Shown: in pieces, positions 36,901 through 45,694 of the stretch
How the letters are laid out: each line of letters opens with the position of its first letter
Numbering within the stretch: position 1 is the stretch's first letter
Origin: JAUUZQ01 sp964538375
GTDB lineage: Bacteria > Bacteroidota > Bacteroidia > Bacteroidales > GCA-2748055
Reading direction: 5' to 3'
NCBI GenBank assembly: GCA_964538375.1
Contig: CAZIFQ010000004.1
Span: 62,001-126,000 of the forward strand
DNA length: 64,000 nucleotides
Made by a program: the position numbers and the translations under genes
The notes under the pieces: generated by a model
The model's database searches: none
The model's input: only the letters and a program-made list of their open reading frames with translations
Told to the model about the DNA's origin: nothing

Positions 36901-38098
36901 CCTCCTGTCCAATGCTTTTAAATTTACTCCCGAATATGGTGAGATCGAACTGATAATCGAAGAGGAGGATGGAATCGATCAAAAGAAATGGCTGCGTATT
37001 GCTGTAAAGGACTCTGGTAAGGGTATTCTTGAAGAAGAACAGAATAAAGTATTTGAACGCTTTTTCCAGACAAGCGATCGTACAATGGCTTCCAGTGCAG
37101 GATCGGGTGTGGGGCTATCGCTCACCCGCAGCTTGGTTGAACAACACTATGGTGAGATTCATTTAAAATCGGAAGAGGGTAGGGGGGCCGAGTTCATCAT
37201 CCTGCTTCCAATCGATGAAAAAACGTACAGCGACGAAGAGAAATTCTCTCCAGAGGTTCCCGGTGTAAACAAGTACATTCACAACGAACCCTTTGAAACT
37301 ATTAATGAAGAGCTGATAGTGAAGCTGAGTGTTAACAAGGATCAGTCCATACTGATTGTAGAAGACAATCCCGATCTCCGCTCTTATTTGAAAAATGAAC
37401 TGGTTGATTTCTATAATGTATACGAAGCCGCCAACGGAAAAGAAGGTTTTGATATGGCCCTGAATAAGGTTCCCGATTTAATTATTAGCGATGTGTTGAT
37501 GCCCGAAATGGATGGCCTGGAAATGTGCCGGCTGGTAAAAATGCATTTTTTAACCAATCATATTCCTGTAATATTGCTTACTGCCCGGGCGTCCATGGAA
37601 CACCGCATAAAAGGAATTGAATATGGTGCTGATTCTTACATTCCCAAACCTTTCAACTTGCAACATTTACGGATCCGCATTAAGAAACTGCTAGAATTGC
37701 GTAGTGTGCTTAAATCAAAGTATGCAAACAATATAGATTCTGATGGATCCATTTCGGTTATGGAAGAAAACCAGTATTTGAAAGTGCTGAACGAATATAT
37801 CCTGGACAAGATCGATGATTTGAGCCTGAACATTGAGGGTATATGCAAAGACCTTGGGATCAGTCGTGCACATTTTTATCGGAAAATTAAGCTAATGACC
37901 GGAAAAAGCCCCTCAGAATATATTCGAATGATCCGCTTAAATGAGGCTGCAAAAATTCTTTCAACAGAAAATTATTCCATAAGTGAAGTGGGTTACAAAG
38001 TTGGTTTTAATTCCCCTTCTTACTTTTCAATATCGTTTAAAAAACAGTTTAAGCTAAACCCTGTTGAATTTGCCAAAAGAAGAAAAGGTGCTGAATGA
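33962..38098 (+). CDS. Hybrid two-component system regulator (HTCS)
   Basis: A 1378-residue one-protein sensor and response regulator that switches on PUL operons when an oligosaccharide binds outside the inner membrane. Order: signal peptide, two seven-bladed-type propeller domains of Reg_prop repeats (TGFIWIGTENGLNRFDGY, GTLWLGSFQGLYRY and many more, about 30-720), Y_Y_Y domain (about 730-800), membrane helix (about 808-830), HisKA with His867 in ISHEFRTPITLI, ATPase domain (NLLSNAFKFTP, DSGKGI, GSGVGLSLT), receiver domain with Asp1177 (ISDVLMPEMDG) and AraC helix-turn-helix (about 1275-1378). The ATG at 33962 is preferred over a TTG ten codons upstream. It probably binds the repeats at 44394-44467. 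Confidence 0.96.
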   Translation: MKLTILQIFFLLLVLSVRTFAIDDNHTFRRMTIEDGLSNSNVNCFAQDSTGFIWIGTENGLNRFDGYTFTQYFSDVNKQNALLSNEILSLLVDSEGTLWLGSFQGLYRYSRQSDNFILIDLESVSIFNSVMQIYSIFEDHEGTLWLGTAGNGLIKYNKETGEASSYYADENKPNSISSNFVFFITEDKKGNFWIGTTDNGLDVFNPETGMFFNHKPIKNDNNQQNVNAVLKIFNLNDSTYLIGTRADGIFSFNIHTESFHPYTIECKDDYRSISPYEVYEIFRDSKNNLWISVHGQGLYFKRADLSYFTRIEYSATNLNGLINNNVRSILEDAQGNLWIASFQGGVNFLPNKIENFDSYQLIDQNSNYVSTTVNAIVSDENRNVWVGTDGSGLKYINKLSKQVRHYYPDNNPESSIPDKVIMSLLLDGNELWMGTYLGGLSRMNVKTRTFKNYIATGQDGAISANFVTCIYKSKKGDIWIGTNSGGLNKYNKHTDSFSHFVGRNGSGEESLTNNYINTIAEDNNGRLWLGTYWGLSVFDPLNGMFINYLRDPEVQNTLSNNIIYDILISSRNEVWIGTRDGLNKFIPRRNAFQSFNLSDGLAGNVIYGIEEDEEGNLWISTNNGLCNLSTITFQTRNYHSNDGLLSNEFFRHSSHKASDGELYFGGINGLNSFNPKNIQENYSIPVPKITQFRVFNQVIQPGDTIDGIRILKESIWLVDTVILKRRFNSFGFEFSAMDYIQSVRNSYRCKMEGFDNDWREMNYAQRFVTYTNLNAGTYTFRLKASSIENRWNDTEKQLTIIITPPVYRTWWAYSIYFILFVAGLLLIWRIVLRRVNLRNQIKLERMESMKMKEINQAKLQFFTNISHEFRTPITLILGPLSKMQNDNSLLKKYGDGVDLMIKNSKRLLRLVNQLMDLRKIETGKMRLKTEHADIILFLQDVFDTFRQLAEKQNIDFKFISYTEFKHIWFDPDKIDKIIFNLLSNAFKFTPEYGEIELIIEEEDGIDQKKWLRIAVKDSGKGILEEEQNKVFERFFQTSDRTMASSAGSGVGLSLTRSLVEQHYGEIHLKSEEGRGAEFIILLPIDEKTYSDEEKFSPEVPGVNKYIHNEPFETINEELIVKLSVNKDQSILIVEDNPDLRSYLKNELVDFYNVYEAANGKEGFDMALNKVPDLIISDVLMPEMDGLEMCRLVKMHFLTNHIPVILLTARASMEHRIKGIEYGADSYIPKPFNLQHLRIRIKKLLELRSVLKSKYANNIDSDGSISVMEENQYLKVLNEYILDKIDDLSLNIEGICKDLGISRAHFYRKIKLMTGKSPSEYIRMIRLNEAAKILSTENYSISEVGYKVGFNSPSYFSISFKKQFKLNPVEFAKRRKGAE

Positions 38099-38108
38099 TC
38101 ATTTTGCT

Positions 38109-38753
38109 CTAGTGTTCTGAGAATTTCTCAAAGCCGGCAGCCAGCTCATATTCATTCTTAAATTTTAAGTGGTTTTCAAGCATTATCTGCCTGAGCTTTT
38201 TCTTTTCATCTTCAGAGAAATTTGTAAGAATAGCCCTTTTCTTGAAACGAACCTCGTGCATGAGTCCGTCTTTTCGAAGGTAATACTGGTAGCGCTTAAC
38301 AAAATCATCGCTCGTTTTCAGATAAGTGACTTTCCGGTGACAATAAAACGATAGCTTCCCTTCTGCTAATACTTCCAGAAAAATACTGTGGTGTTGTAGG
38401 CCGCTCGTATCGCCATACTGCACAAAATGCAGACTATCACCAGCTTCCGTAATAATTTTAAATGCTGCTATACTTTCCTTTATCACAATGCCGGTTTTGA
38501 AATCCGATTCGCGCAACCAGAGCAAGTCGTCTTTCCTGCTATGATAACGCAAAAGACAATTACTTGCTTTTTGTCCATTTGTAAAATGTATTTCCCCCCT
38601 GTTCCAGTTGTTGTAATATTGATCTTTTCTCCCCGGGAATTCATCCACGAAAGCAATCGCAGTAATGGGTGCGTTCTGAGCATCCTGCCCCGGCAGCATA
38701 TTTGAGACCAGGAGCCCAAGTATTCCAATGCATATGTTTATTCTCAGGTTCAT
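38109..38753 (-). CDS. Hypothetical secreted protein of the TonB/DUF4249 block
   Basis: I do not recognise a family with confidence. The 214-residue protein has a signal peptide (INICIGILGLLVSNMLPGQ) and a beta-rich middle (GEIHFTNGQKASNCLLRYHSRKDDLLWLRES), a pattern seen in many Bacteroidota periplasmic proteins. The C-terminal 50 residues are charged and helical (FSEDEKKKLRQIMLENHLKF). It is last in a four-gene minus-strand run: one base separates its ATG (38753) from the stop of the MG2-like gene, so the two are coupled. Its 3' end lies ten bases from the end of the convergent HTCS gene. Confidence 0.7.
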   Translation of the reverse strand: MNLRINICIGILGLLVSNMLPGQDAQNAPITAIAFVDEFPGRKDQYYNNWNRGEIHFTNGQKASNCLLRYHSRKDDLLWLRESDFKTGIVIKESIAAFKIITEAGDSLHFVQYGDTSGLQHHSIFLEVLAEGKLSFYCHRKVTYLKTSDDFVKRYQYYLRKDGLMHEVRFKKRAILTNFSEDEKKKLRQIMLENHLKFKNEYELAAGFEKFSEH

Positions 38754-38754
38754 T

Positions 38755-40383
38755 CTAAAATACAATAAGCTTCTGATAACTATATGGTTTGTTATTTATT
38801 AATCCATTCATACGCAAGCAGTAAGTGTTTCCTATATCGGGTTTGCGAAGCTTTATGGTTATGGATTTTTCTCCCTTTAATTCCATCTGAGGGTTCCAAT
38901 AAATGTTATTCTCCGTTAAAGGTTCGTTTTCGGGCTTCAGACATATCCCGGACGCTGCCTGGTGAAAATTGTTATCAAAGCGATAAACAGCGCTGCAAAA
39001 CATCTTATCTGTTACCCCTTTATTGAAAGTGTAAATACTAATGATTCCCTGGTAGCTTAGCTCACCATGCATGACTCTATGGCTAAACAACTCAATGCGT
39101 TCAATATCTTTCGAATGAAGTGTGCTTAAATAGGAAAGGTTGAGGCAGGGAATTCCGTTAAGAAAAACCAGGGATTTACCATAAATCACTTTGTTATTCA
39201 TAACCATACCCAATTGTATGCCCTCCTCGGTTTCTCTGTAGCGTACCGGGGGCAATATATTGTTGCAAATATCCTCGAAATCATCCAGTTCAATAAAATC
39301 TGAAGGCCTGATAATCATTGAGGGTGTTTGGAAAAAATTAGGCTTCGATTTACCGGATATCTTTTCATTTACCTTTTGATCCTTACGATAAATACGGCTG
39401 ATTAATTCTCTTGTTTTAAGCTGGCTTAAATACGCTTTTTGTGCCCTGTCCAGTGGGACTGGTTCAAGGGAATTCTCATCATTATTTATATTATTCCCGT
39501 CCATAAGCCAGGCTACATTAATAGCACAATCGCCCTCTGCCAGTTGCAAATAGCATTCGCGGTTATCGTAGTCAGCCTGAACCATGAAGCAAAAAGCCCC
39601 GGTACTGTCTGTTCTGGTATATAAGAAGTTTGCAGTAGTATCGGCAAATGACAAAAAGACCAGCTTGTTTGCAAGATCCTTCGAATCCGGGAGCTGAACC
39701 AGCTTGCCCCTGATTGTTTTTCCCTGTCTTTCAGCTGGGGTAATTGCGTAGCTCTGCTTCTTTGAATTTAGCAAAAACTGCTCGTATGTCTCAGAAAATG
39801 ATGCTGTTTGAAGAAGTGAATCCAGGGGTGATACCTGGTTCAGGGAAACAGATAAACCAGCCATTTGAAGCTCTTCGGTAAATCGAAGTTCCAGAATACC
39901 AGATTCTGCATTGTATGCGGAATTCATTAGGCCTGTATTATCCCGGGTGGGTATATCCGACTGTTGAATTACCAGAACACTATCGGGAACAATGTCTTGC
40001 AGAAGCTGAATAAATACCCGGGTCTTAAAGATCATATCAGCGGGGTACGACAGCATACTCCGGGTATAGGCACGCAGATCATATATTCCGCTTTCTATCT
40101 CCATGGGGATACTGATACGCATGCTGTTAGAAGCGTCAGCGGCTATTTTCTCCTGCCATTGGTGTACGCTTGTTCCGCTATTATCTATCAGATCAAAATA
40201 GATGATTCGACTTTGTTGTTCTTTGTCGGTGTTTACTATGTAAGTGGAATAATGAAGGTCACTGCCTGTGAATAAAAGATGACTGCTGAGATGGACATAC
40301 ACCATTTCCTGCGGCATTACCCTGGCGGCAGACAACAGCAACACCACCAGTATGCAAGCTCTATGTGAAATCTTCTTTTTCAA
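38755..40383 (-). CDS. MG2-like exported protein with plug-like segment
   Basis: A 542-residue exported protein with a signal peptide (ACILVVLLLSAARVMPQ). The start of the mature part (VYVHLSSHLLFTGSDLHYSTYIVN and SGIYDLRAYTRSML) resembles macroglobulin-like MG2 domains common in Bacteroidota envelope proteins. Near residue 400-455 a segment (VFLNGIPCLNLSYLS then DIERIELFSHRVMHG) recalls a degenerate TonB plug sequence. No catalytic motif is visible. It lies between the DUF4249 lipoprotein (19 bases upstream) and the small secreted protein, and probably works with the TonB receptor at the head of this run. The function is a guess. Confidence 0.6.
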   Translation of the reverse strand: MKKKISHRACILVVLLLSAARVMPQEMVYVHLSSHLLFTGSDLHYSTYIVNTDKEQQSRIIYFDLIDNSGTSVHQWQEKIAADASNSMRISIPMEIESGIYDLRAYTRSMLSYPADMIFKTRVFIQLLQDIVPDSVLVIQQSDIPTRDNTGLMNSAYNAESGILELRFTEELQMAGLSVSLNQVSPLDSLLQTASFSETYEQFLLNSKKQSYAITPAERQGKTIRGKLVQLPDSKDLANKLVFLSFADTTANFLYTRTDSTGAFCFMVQADYDNRECYLQLAEGDCAINVAWLMDGNNINNDENSLEPVPLDRAQKAYLSQLKTRELISRIYRKDQKVNEKISGKSKPNFFQTPSMIIRPSDFIELDDFEDICNNILPPVRYRETEEGIQLGMVMNNKVIYGKSLVFLNGIPCLNLSYLSTLHSKDIERIELFSHRVMHGELSYQGIISIYTFNKGVTDKMFCSAVYRFDNNFHQAASGICLKPENEPLTENNIYWNPQMELKGEKSITIKLRKPDIGNTYCLRMNGLINNKPYSYQKLIVF

Positions 40384-40402
40384 ATTCTCTCCTTTAATCT
40401 GC

Positions 40403-41545
40403 TTAGTAGGTCAAGACCGAATCAATCAGAAACGTATCAACCTGATACCATTTTGGATACCACCCGGCACTTATTACTGTATCTTTCAGCCTGCGTCCCC
40501 TGTACATCCGATAGCCCAGTGATTCGTACTTATATACTGAATAATACTGCCTGTTAACCGAGGATACATCGAATAAACCCAATACAGGTGAGCTTTCATC
40601 GCCAACGTTAAATACATTGCCTGTAAGTTGCTGGGGAATGGGATCGAAAATCTGTCCGCTGGCCTGCAACTGCTCACCGGCTTCTTCATAGTATTGGTAT
40701 ATATTTTTATCGCACTGATAGATATCTACCGGAATCACCCATTCTATAAACTCGTAATCGGTATATAAACTAAAATTATAACAATCGGGGTCGGCAGGAA
40801 GGAACATGGGGATAACTGTTCTCTCGGAAGGTGAATAATTTATATCAGCCGACAGATTGCCAATTTTGGGAAATTCTGTATTTGTAAAACCCTCGTATAC
40901 ATCATACACGGTGTCGTAGCGTATCTCATATATATAATTATAATCTCCCTCCGACACAACATACTCACGTGAACGCCGATTGCGGGTTTGGGAATGTACG
41001 TAATAATCTGCGCGTGCACGGTACCACAGATCGTGTTGTGGCTGATTTAGCCGTGCCTGTAGAATAATCCCCTGCCTGTCCAATGTAAAGAACTCACCAT
41101 CTGCATTCTTTTCTACAGTTGATAAGGTGTTGTATTCAAAAAATATAATTTCTACTGCCACAGTATCCTTCAATTCCTGATCTTCCGACTTCAGTATTTC
41201 GCCGTTGGGTAAATGCACTTCCAGGGTATATATGGTATTTGTATGTGGCGTAAATTCCAGGGGAAAGCTATACTGCCCCTTGGCGGTTTCTGTAAGTTGA
41301 TATTGATTTCCTTCGCCATCACTTATGACAACCAGATCGGTCGGGACATACTCTTTTTTTGTCTCTGTATACGGCATCGCATAGTACAATTCGAAGGTGT
41401 TCAGGGCATCCAGATTACTCAGACGACTACTCAGCACAGGTATCTTCTCGCTGGCATCAAGTGCTTCGTTTAAGTAGGGCTCCTGGCAGGCTGATACGAA
41501 AGCCATGCAGAGCAGGAGGACGCTATTTTTACAGAACTTCTTCAT
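40403..41545 (-). CDS. DUF4249 family lipoprotein
   Basis: A 380-residue lipoprotein of the DUF4249 family, which is found beside TonB-dependent receptors in Bacteroidota and is thought to act as a surface partner of the receptor. The signal peptide ends in the lipobox VSAC, followed by QEPYLNEALDASEKIPVLSS. A beta-sandwich N-terminal part (TDLVVISDGEGNQYQLTET, TNTIYTLEVHLPNGEIL) and the family's Y-rich C-terminal part (SVNRQYYSVYKYESLGYRMY) are visible. Its ATG lies one base after the stop of the TonB receptor, so the pair is tightly coupled. Confidence 0.85.
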   Translation of the reverse strand: MKKFCKNSVLLLCMAFVSACQEPYLNEALDASEKIPVLSSRLSNLDALNTFELYYAMPYTETKKEYVPTDLVVISDGEGNQYQLTETAKGQYSFPLEFTPHTNTIYTLEVHLPNGEILKSEDQELKDTVAVEIIFFEYNTLSTVEKNADGEFFTLDRQGIILQARLNQPQHDLWYRARADYYVHSQTRNRRSREYVVSEGDYNYIYEIRYDTVYDVYEGFTNTEFPKIGNLSADINYSPSERTVIPMFLPADPDCYNFSLYTDYEFIEWVIPVDIYQCDKNIYQYYEEAGEQLQASGQIFDPIPQQLTGNVFNVGDESSPVLGLFDVSSVNRQYYSVYKYESLGYRMYRGRRLKDTVISAGWYPKWYQVDTFLIDSVLTY

Positions 41546-41546
41546 G

Positions 41547-44288
41547 CTAAAAAATAAAGTTGTAAGTAATTACCGGCATTGGAATACCAATGAGGTACAT
41601 CTTATATAAACTGAAAGGCTGATAATTATTGTCCTCTGTAGGTACATCTTTTTGATAGAATATTGAATAGGCATTCTTGCGGCCATAAACATTCAGCAGG
41701 GAAAAGGTCCAGCTCCCCTTCCACTTCTTTTTAATTCTCAGACTTTCGTCGATGCTGAGCGAAATATCCAGCCGGTGATAATCAGGAATCCGATATTTAT
41801 TACGATCAGAATAATATACCAGTTTTTCGTACTCCAGGTAATAGGTGTATTCCGGCAGGGTAACTGGTCGTCCGCTGGTATAATTAAAATTACATCCCAT
41901 ACGAACCCTTCTGTTAAAACTATAGTTTAGTCCCACTTTAAGCGCATGAGGTATGTCATAGGCCGAAGGGTAGCGATTGTTGCTGTTAATTATGTCTTCG
42001 AACCATTGTCCATCGGTTTGCTTGAAAGCCCGTGAATAGGTGTAGGAAATATTTCCTTGAAGTTTTCCCCTGCTTTTCTTCAGGAAAAGCTCAATACCAT
42101 AATTGGTACCTGTAGCCGGCAACAATTCTGTTTCAAGATTGGGATTGAATTGCAGATCCGCGCCATTTCGGTATTCCGTCAGATTTTGCAAATATTTGGT
42201 ATACACTTCAGCTGAAAACTCGTAGGTGTTTTCTTCGAAATTCTGGTAATACCCAAGTGCTATCTGATCGGCAATTACCGGCCTGAGGTAGGGGTCTGAC
42301 AATTTCCAAACATCTTCAGGTGTGGTAATGGAGGTATAGGACAGACGTGTCAGGTATTGCTTATTCCGGTTGTAGCTGAGCTTTATGGAATTGTTCTTCC
42401 CCAGCATATACTTCATCGACAATCGGGGTTCCAGGCCTCCGTATTTACTAACACTTTCACCTGCGCCATATACAGAACTATCGCTTACATTTTCGGGGTG
42501 CATGGGTTCGCCGGGAACATAGGCATATACGGTTGCCGGCCCGAGAAAATTATACAGTGTATAGCGTAAGCCCAGTTGTACTGTGAACCGCGAAGCAAAG
42601 GTGATTTCATCTAAAACAAAACCTGAGATTTCATAAGCTGTTTCCAGGTGGGGATCGTAAACAGAAATTTCACTGTTGTTCAGAGGATTCCTCTCTCCCG
42701 GATTCACAGAGTAATGACTTGCCTGCATACCCAGCGTCAACTTCTGTATTCCCGGGCCCTGGTATTTTGCCTGTATTTTTCCCGATAAGGACTCAATGCC
42801 GGTTTGTAGTTCATAACGATATGATTCGTGGTAATTATTATCGCTGGCCAGGTTATAACTGCTATAATCGGCTTCAAAATCCAGAAAGAATACCGTGCTG
42901 AAAATATGGGTCCAGGATGCAGAAAAGAGACTGTTGTTATAATCGTAAGCCACATTACTGGCATATTTAAAGTAATCGTGACTGTGATAGGCAAATAGTG
43001 TTAAGAGGTTTTCCTTCAGGTTTATATTTACTGTTGCGCTGACATCGTAAAAAGAAGCTGAACTATTTTGCAGGTTGTAATCAGGCATATGGGTAAGCAG
43101 GTAATCGGAATAGCTTGAACGCCCGCCCAACTTTAACTTTACCAGATCCTTTGCCAATGGCGTTTCCAACAGTAAACGGCTGCTAAAAAGGCCTATCCCG
43201 CCCTTTAACTTAAATTCATCGATGGCAGGATCGGCTATTTTAATATCCATGACCGAAGATATGCCCTGGCCGTATTCGACCGGGATATGCCCCTTATATA
43301 AGGTAACATTGTTAAGTGCATCAGGATTTATTACTGACAAAAGGCCCATTACATGTGAGGTATTATACAAAGGACTATTCTCCAGCAGGAACAGGTTCTG
43401 ATCTTCGCTTCCTCCCCTTACATTAATCCCCGAACCAAATTCGCTCGCCGTTTTTACCCCTGGCATTGTGGCAAAGCTCTTGATAATATCCGGCTCACCC
43501 ACCAGTGATGGCAGGTGCTTAATGAACTTTGCATTCATTTTCAGAACACCCATGTGCACACGGCTAACATTGGCATCCTGCTGTTCGCCGATTATGGACA
43601 CTTCTTCGATTGAATAGATTTCTTCAAATACCTCAATATCCAGACTGCCGGAAGTAATTGCTTTTATGTCGAGGGTTGCATCTTCGTAGCCCATGCTCCT
43701 CACCCTTATGCGGTATAATCCGGCCGGCAATTGTAAGCTATAATTTCCCGAATTTCCCGTAACAGCATAATAGGTGGTATTTTCAGCCTGAATTACAGCT
43801 CCGGGCAAGGGCGTACCATCAGCTCCATTGCTTATTATTCCCCGAATAGTAAGCACGCTGTGTTTACCCGCTTCATTGGGATTCCCGATAAGGATATAAT
43901 CCTTTACTCCTGTATTATGATTGTTCCCGTTATTCATTTGTTTTTGCAACAATGCTAGCCCTTCCCTGGGTACCACATAGATGCATTGTTCCAGCTGGAA
44001 AGACGTCATTCCGGTTTTTTCCAGGATCTTATTCATGACTTCCTGGATGGAAACTCCCTTAAAGCTTCCGGTGAAATAGTTCTCATCAAACCATTCTGCT
44101 TTGTAATAGATGTGCAGGGAATATTCCCGGGCAATTTCATCCAGGATTTGGGGCACATAAACATCCTGCCAGGTATCAGTGAGTAATACTGTATCCTGAG
44201 CTTGTCCAAACAAAGGTGTGGCGAATGGGAACAGAAGTATAGTAATTATTAGTACAGGATTGTATTTATATAACTGTTTTTCCTTCAT
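41547..44288 (-). CDS. TonB-dependent receptor with STN and carboxypeptidase-like domains
   Basis: A 913-residue outer-membrane transporter. After the signal peptide comes an STN domain (about 38-110: ILDEIAREYSLHIYYKAEWF, GVSIQEVMNKILEKTGM), a CarboxypepD_reg-like domain (about 147-225: GADGTPLPGAVIQAENTTYY), the plug (about 260-365: GVKTASEFGSGINVRGGSEDQ) and the barrel to the C-terminal Phe. STN domains usually contact an anti-sigma factor or sense transport state, but none is adjacent. It is not a classic SusC: its partner is DUF4249, not SusD. It is divergent from the GH26 gene, sharing a spacer with operator-like repeats. Confidence 0.92.
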   Translation of the reverse strand: MKEKQLYKYNPVLIITILLFPFATPLFGQAQDTVLLTDTWQDVYVPQILDEIAREYSLHIYYKAEWFDENYFTGSFKGVSIQEVMNKILEKTGMTSFQLEQCIYVVPREGLALLQKQMNNGNNHNTGVKDYILIGNPNEAGKHSVLTIRGIISNGADGTPLPGAVIQAENTTYYAVTGNSGNYSLQLPAGLYRIRVRSMGYEDATLDIKAITSGSLDIEVFEEIYSIEEVSIIGEQQDANVSRVHMGVLKMNAKFIKHLPSLVGEPDIIKSFATMPGVKTASEFGSGINVRGGSEDQNLFLLENSPLYNTSHVMGLLSVINPDALNNVTLYKGHIPVEYGQGISSVMDIKIADPAIDEFKLKGGIGLFSSRLLLETPLAKDLVKLKLGGRSSYSDYLLTHMPDYNLQNSSASFYDVSATVNINLKENLLTLFAYHSHDYFKYASNVAYDYNNSLFSASWTHIFSTVFFLDFEADYSSYNLASDNNYHESYRYELQTGIESLSGKIQAKYQGPGIQKLTLGMQASHYSVNPGERNPLNNSEISVYDPHLETAYEISGFVLDEITFASRFTVQLGLRYTLYNFLGPATVYAYVPGEPMHPENVSDSSVYGAGESVSKYGGLEPRLSMKYMLGKNNSIKLSYNRNKQYLTRLSYTSITTPEDVWKLSDPYLRPVIADQIALGYYQNFEENTYEFSAEVYTKYLQNLTEYRNGADLQFNPNLETELLPATGTNYGIELFLKKSRGKLQGNISYTYSRAFKQTDGQWFEDIINSNNRYPSAYDIPHALKVGLNYSFNRRVRMGCNFNYTSGRPVTLPEYTYYLEYEKLVYYSDRNKYRIPDYHRLDISLSIDESLRIKKKWKGSWTFSLLNVYGRKNAYSIFYQKDVPTEDNNYQPFSLYKMYLIGIPMPVITYNFIF

Positions 44289-44381
44289 TCGGAATTATGC
44301 TTCTACCAGCTACAAAGCTAACCCTTTCAGCGCTAATGCTATTTAATTATTGATACACATTGACAGAAAGTCTTTTTCTTA

Positions 44382-44467
44382 TGTCTCATTTTAATGAGAC
44401 AATACAGAATCATAAATGAGACATTAGCAAATATGTGAAACATTAGTGACAAAGAATGAACGATTAG
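44382..44467. promoter_or_regulatory. Candidate HTCS operator: inverted repeat plus four ~21-bp-spaced direct repeats
   Basis: TGTCTCATT-TT-AATGAGACA at 44382-44401 is a perfect 9-bp inverted repeat. Four related 12-mers follow on the plus strand: ATGAGACAATAC (44394), ATGAGACATTAG (44416), GTGAAACATTAG (44435) and ATGAACGATTAG (44456). Their starts are 22, 19 and 21 bases apart, about two helical turns, as seen for half-sites of AraC-type regulators. They lie just before the GH26 gene and in the spacer shared with the divergent TonB-receptor operon. Binding by the HTCS encoded at 33962-38098 is inference. Confidence 0.6.
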
Positions 44468-44482
44468 AGAAAATGTAATAGT

Positions 44483-45682
44483 TTGTGGCGGCATACCTTT
44501 ACAATACCTAAAACTATCAGCACTCTGAAGATTAGAAAAGACCATATCAGGGAAGGATTATACGGTTCAGTTATAGCATTACTGTTTCTGAGTCTACCAC
44601 TGATATTATCCTGCGAGGGACCCGCTGCTTCTGTGAAGAATGAGAATCTATTAAGCGATTCTCTTGCTACTATACCGGCCATTGAACTGTACAGGCAAAT
44701 GGAGCAGATTTCGGCCTCCTATATCATGGTAGGCCATCAGGATGCACTGGCTTACGGTATGGGTTGGCGGGGAGCTGAATTTAAATCGGATATTCATGAT
44801 GTTTGTGGTGATTTCCCTACTGTTTATGGATGGGACCTGGGTCATATCGACGATCTTTATAATATAGATAGTGTTCCTTTCGCAGATATGATACGCTGGG
44901 CGAAAGAAGTACACAAAAGGGGTGGTATTAATACCTACAGCTGGCATATTCTTAATCTGGTAACAGGGGGTAGCAGCTGGGATTCTTCGGAATGTGTTTC
45001 ATCCATTCTGCCCGGCGGTAAGTACCATGAAGATTTCATGAAAAAGCTTGACCGGGCAGCTGCCTTTTTTAACAGGCTTCGCGATCAGGACAGCCTCCTG
45101 ATACCTGTACTTTTCCGCCCCTGGCACGAAATGAATGGCGGATGGTTCTGGTGGGGATCAGAATCCTGTACTCCTGAAGAATACAAACAACTCTGGCGCT
45201 TTACCACGGACTACCTGCGCAATGAACACAAACTGAATAACCTGATCTATATTTATTCAACAGATGTATTCGAGAATAGCGAAGAGTACCTGACTTACTA
45301 CCCCGGTGATGCCTATGTGGATATTCTGGGTTACGACGATTATAAAGGCCTGTATGACCGGAGTACGACTTACAGAACCATTGAAATGCTGGAAATACTG
45401 TCCGACATTGCAAGGGAGAAAACCAAGCTCTATACCATATCGGAAGGAGGCGTAGAAACCATTCCCGATTCAACCTGGTTTAGCCAGGTGGTGCTTCCTG
45501 CCCTTACAAGCAACGGTAAAACAAGAGGAATCAGCTATATACTGTTTTGGCGTAACGGACGACCCGATCATTTTTACGCTCCTTACCCCGGTCATGCAAG
45601 TGCTGAAGATTTTATTGAATTTATGAAAGACTCCTCCATTGTCCTTTTGGAGGAACTCCAACAAATACTAAACAAGAAATAG
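44483..45682 (+). CDS. GH26 beta-mannanase, lipoprotein
   Basis: A 399-residue GH26 enzyme that cuts beta-1,4-mannan, probably to mannobiose. The signature VLFRPWHEMNGGWFWWG holds the acid/base Glu216, and LYTISEGGVE holds the nucleophile Glu321. A lipobox (LILSC) near residue 43 predicts attachment to a membrane. No ATG precedes the signal sequence: the frame opens with a TTG at 44483, and a CTG further in is the other option, so the start is unsure. It is first in the plus-strand operon and lies directly after the operator-like repeats. GH26 beside GH130 and a 2-epimerase is the known mannobiose pathway arrangement of Bacteroides fragilis. Confidence 0.9.
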   Translation: MWRHTFTIPKTISTLKIRKDHIREGLYGSVIALLFLSLPLILSCEGPAASVKNENLLSDSLATIPAIELYRQMEQISASYIMVGHQDALAYGMGWRGAEFKSDIHDVCGDFPTVYGWDLGHIDDLYNIDSVPFADMIRWAKEVHKRGGINTYSWHILNLVTGGSSWDSSECVSSILPGGKYHEDFMKKLDRAAAFFNRLRDQDSLLIPVLFRPWHEMNGGWFWWGSESCTPEEYKQLWRFTTDYLRNEHKLNNLIYIYSTDVFENSEEYLTYYPGDAYVDILGYDDYKGLYDRSTTYRTIEMLEILSDIAREKTKLYTISEGGVETIPDSTWFSQVVLPALTSNGKTRGISYILFWRNGRPDHFYAPYPGHASAEDFIEFMKDSSIVLLEELQQILNKK

Positions 45683-45694
45683 AAAGAAGGAAGC

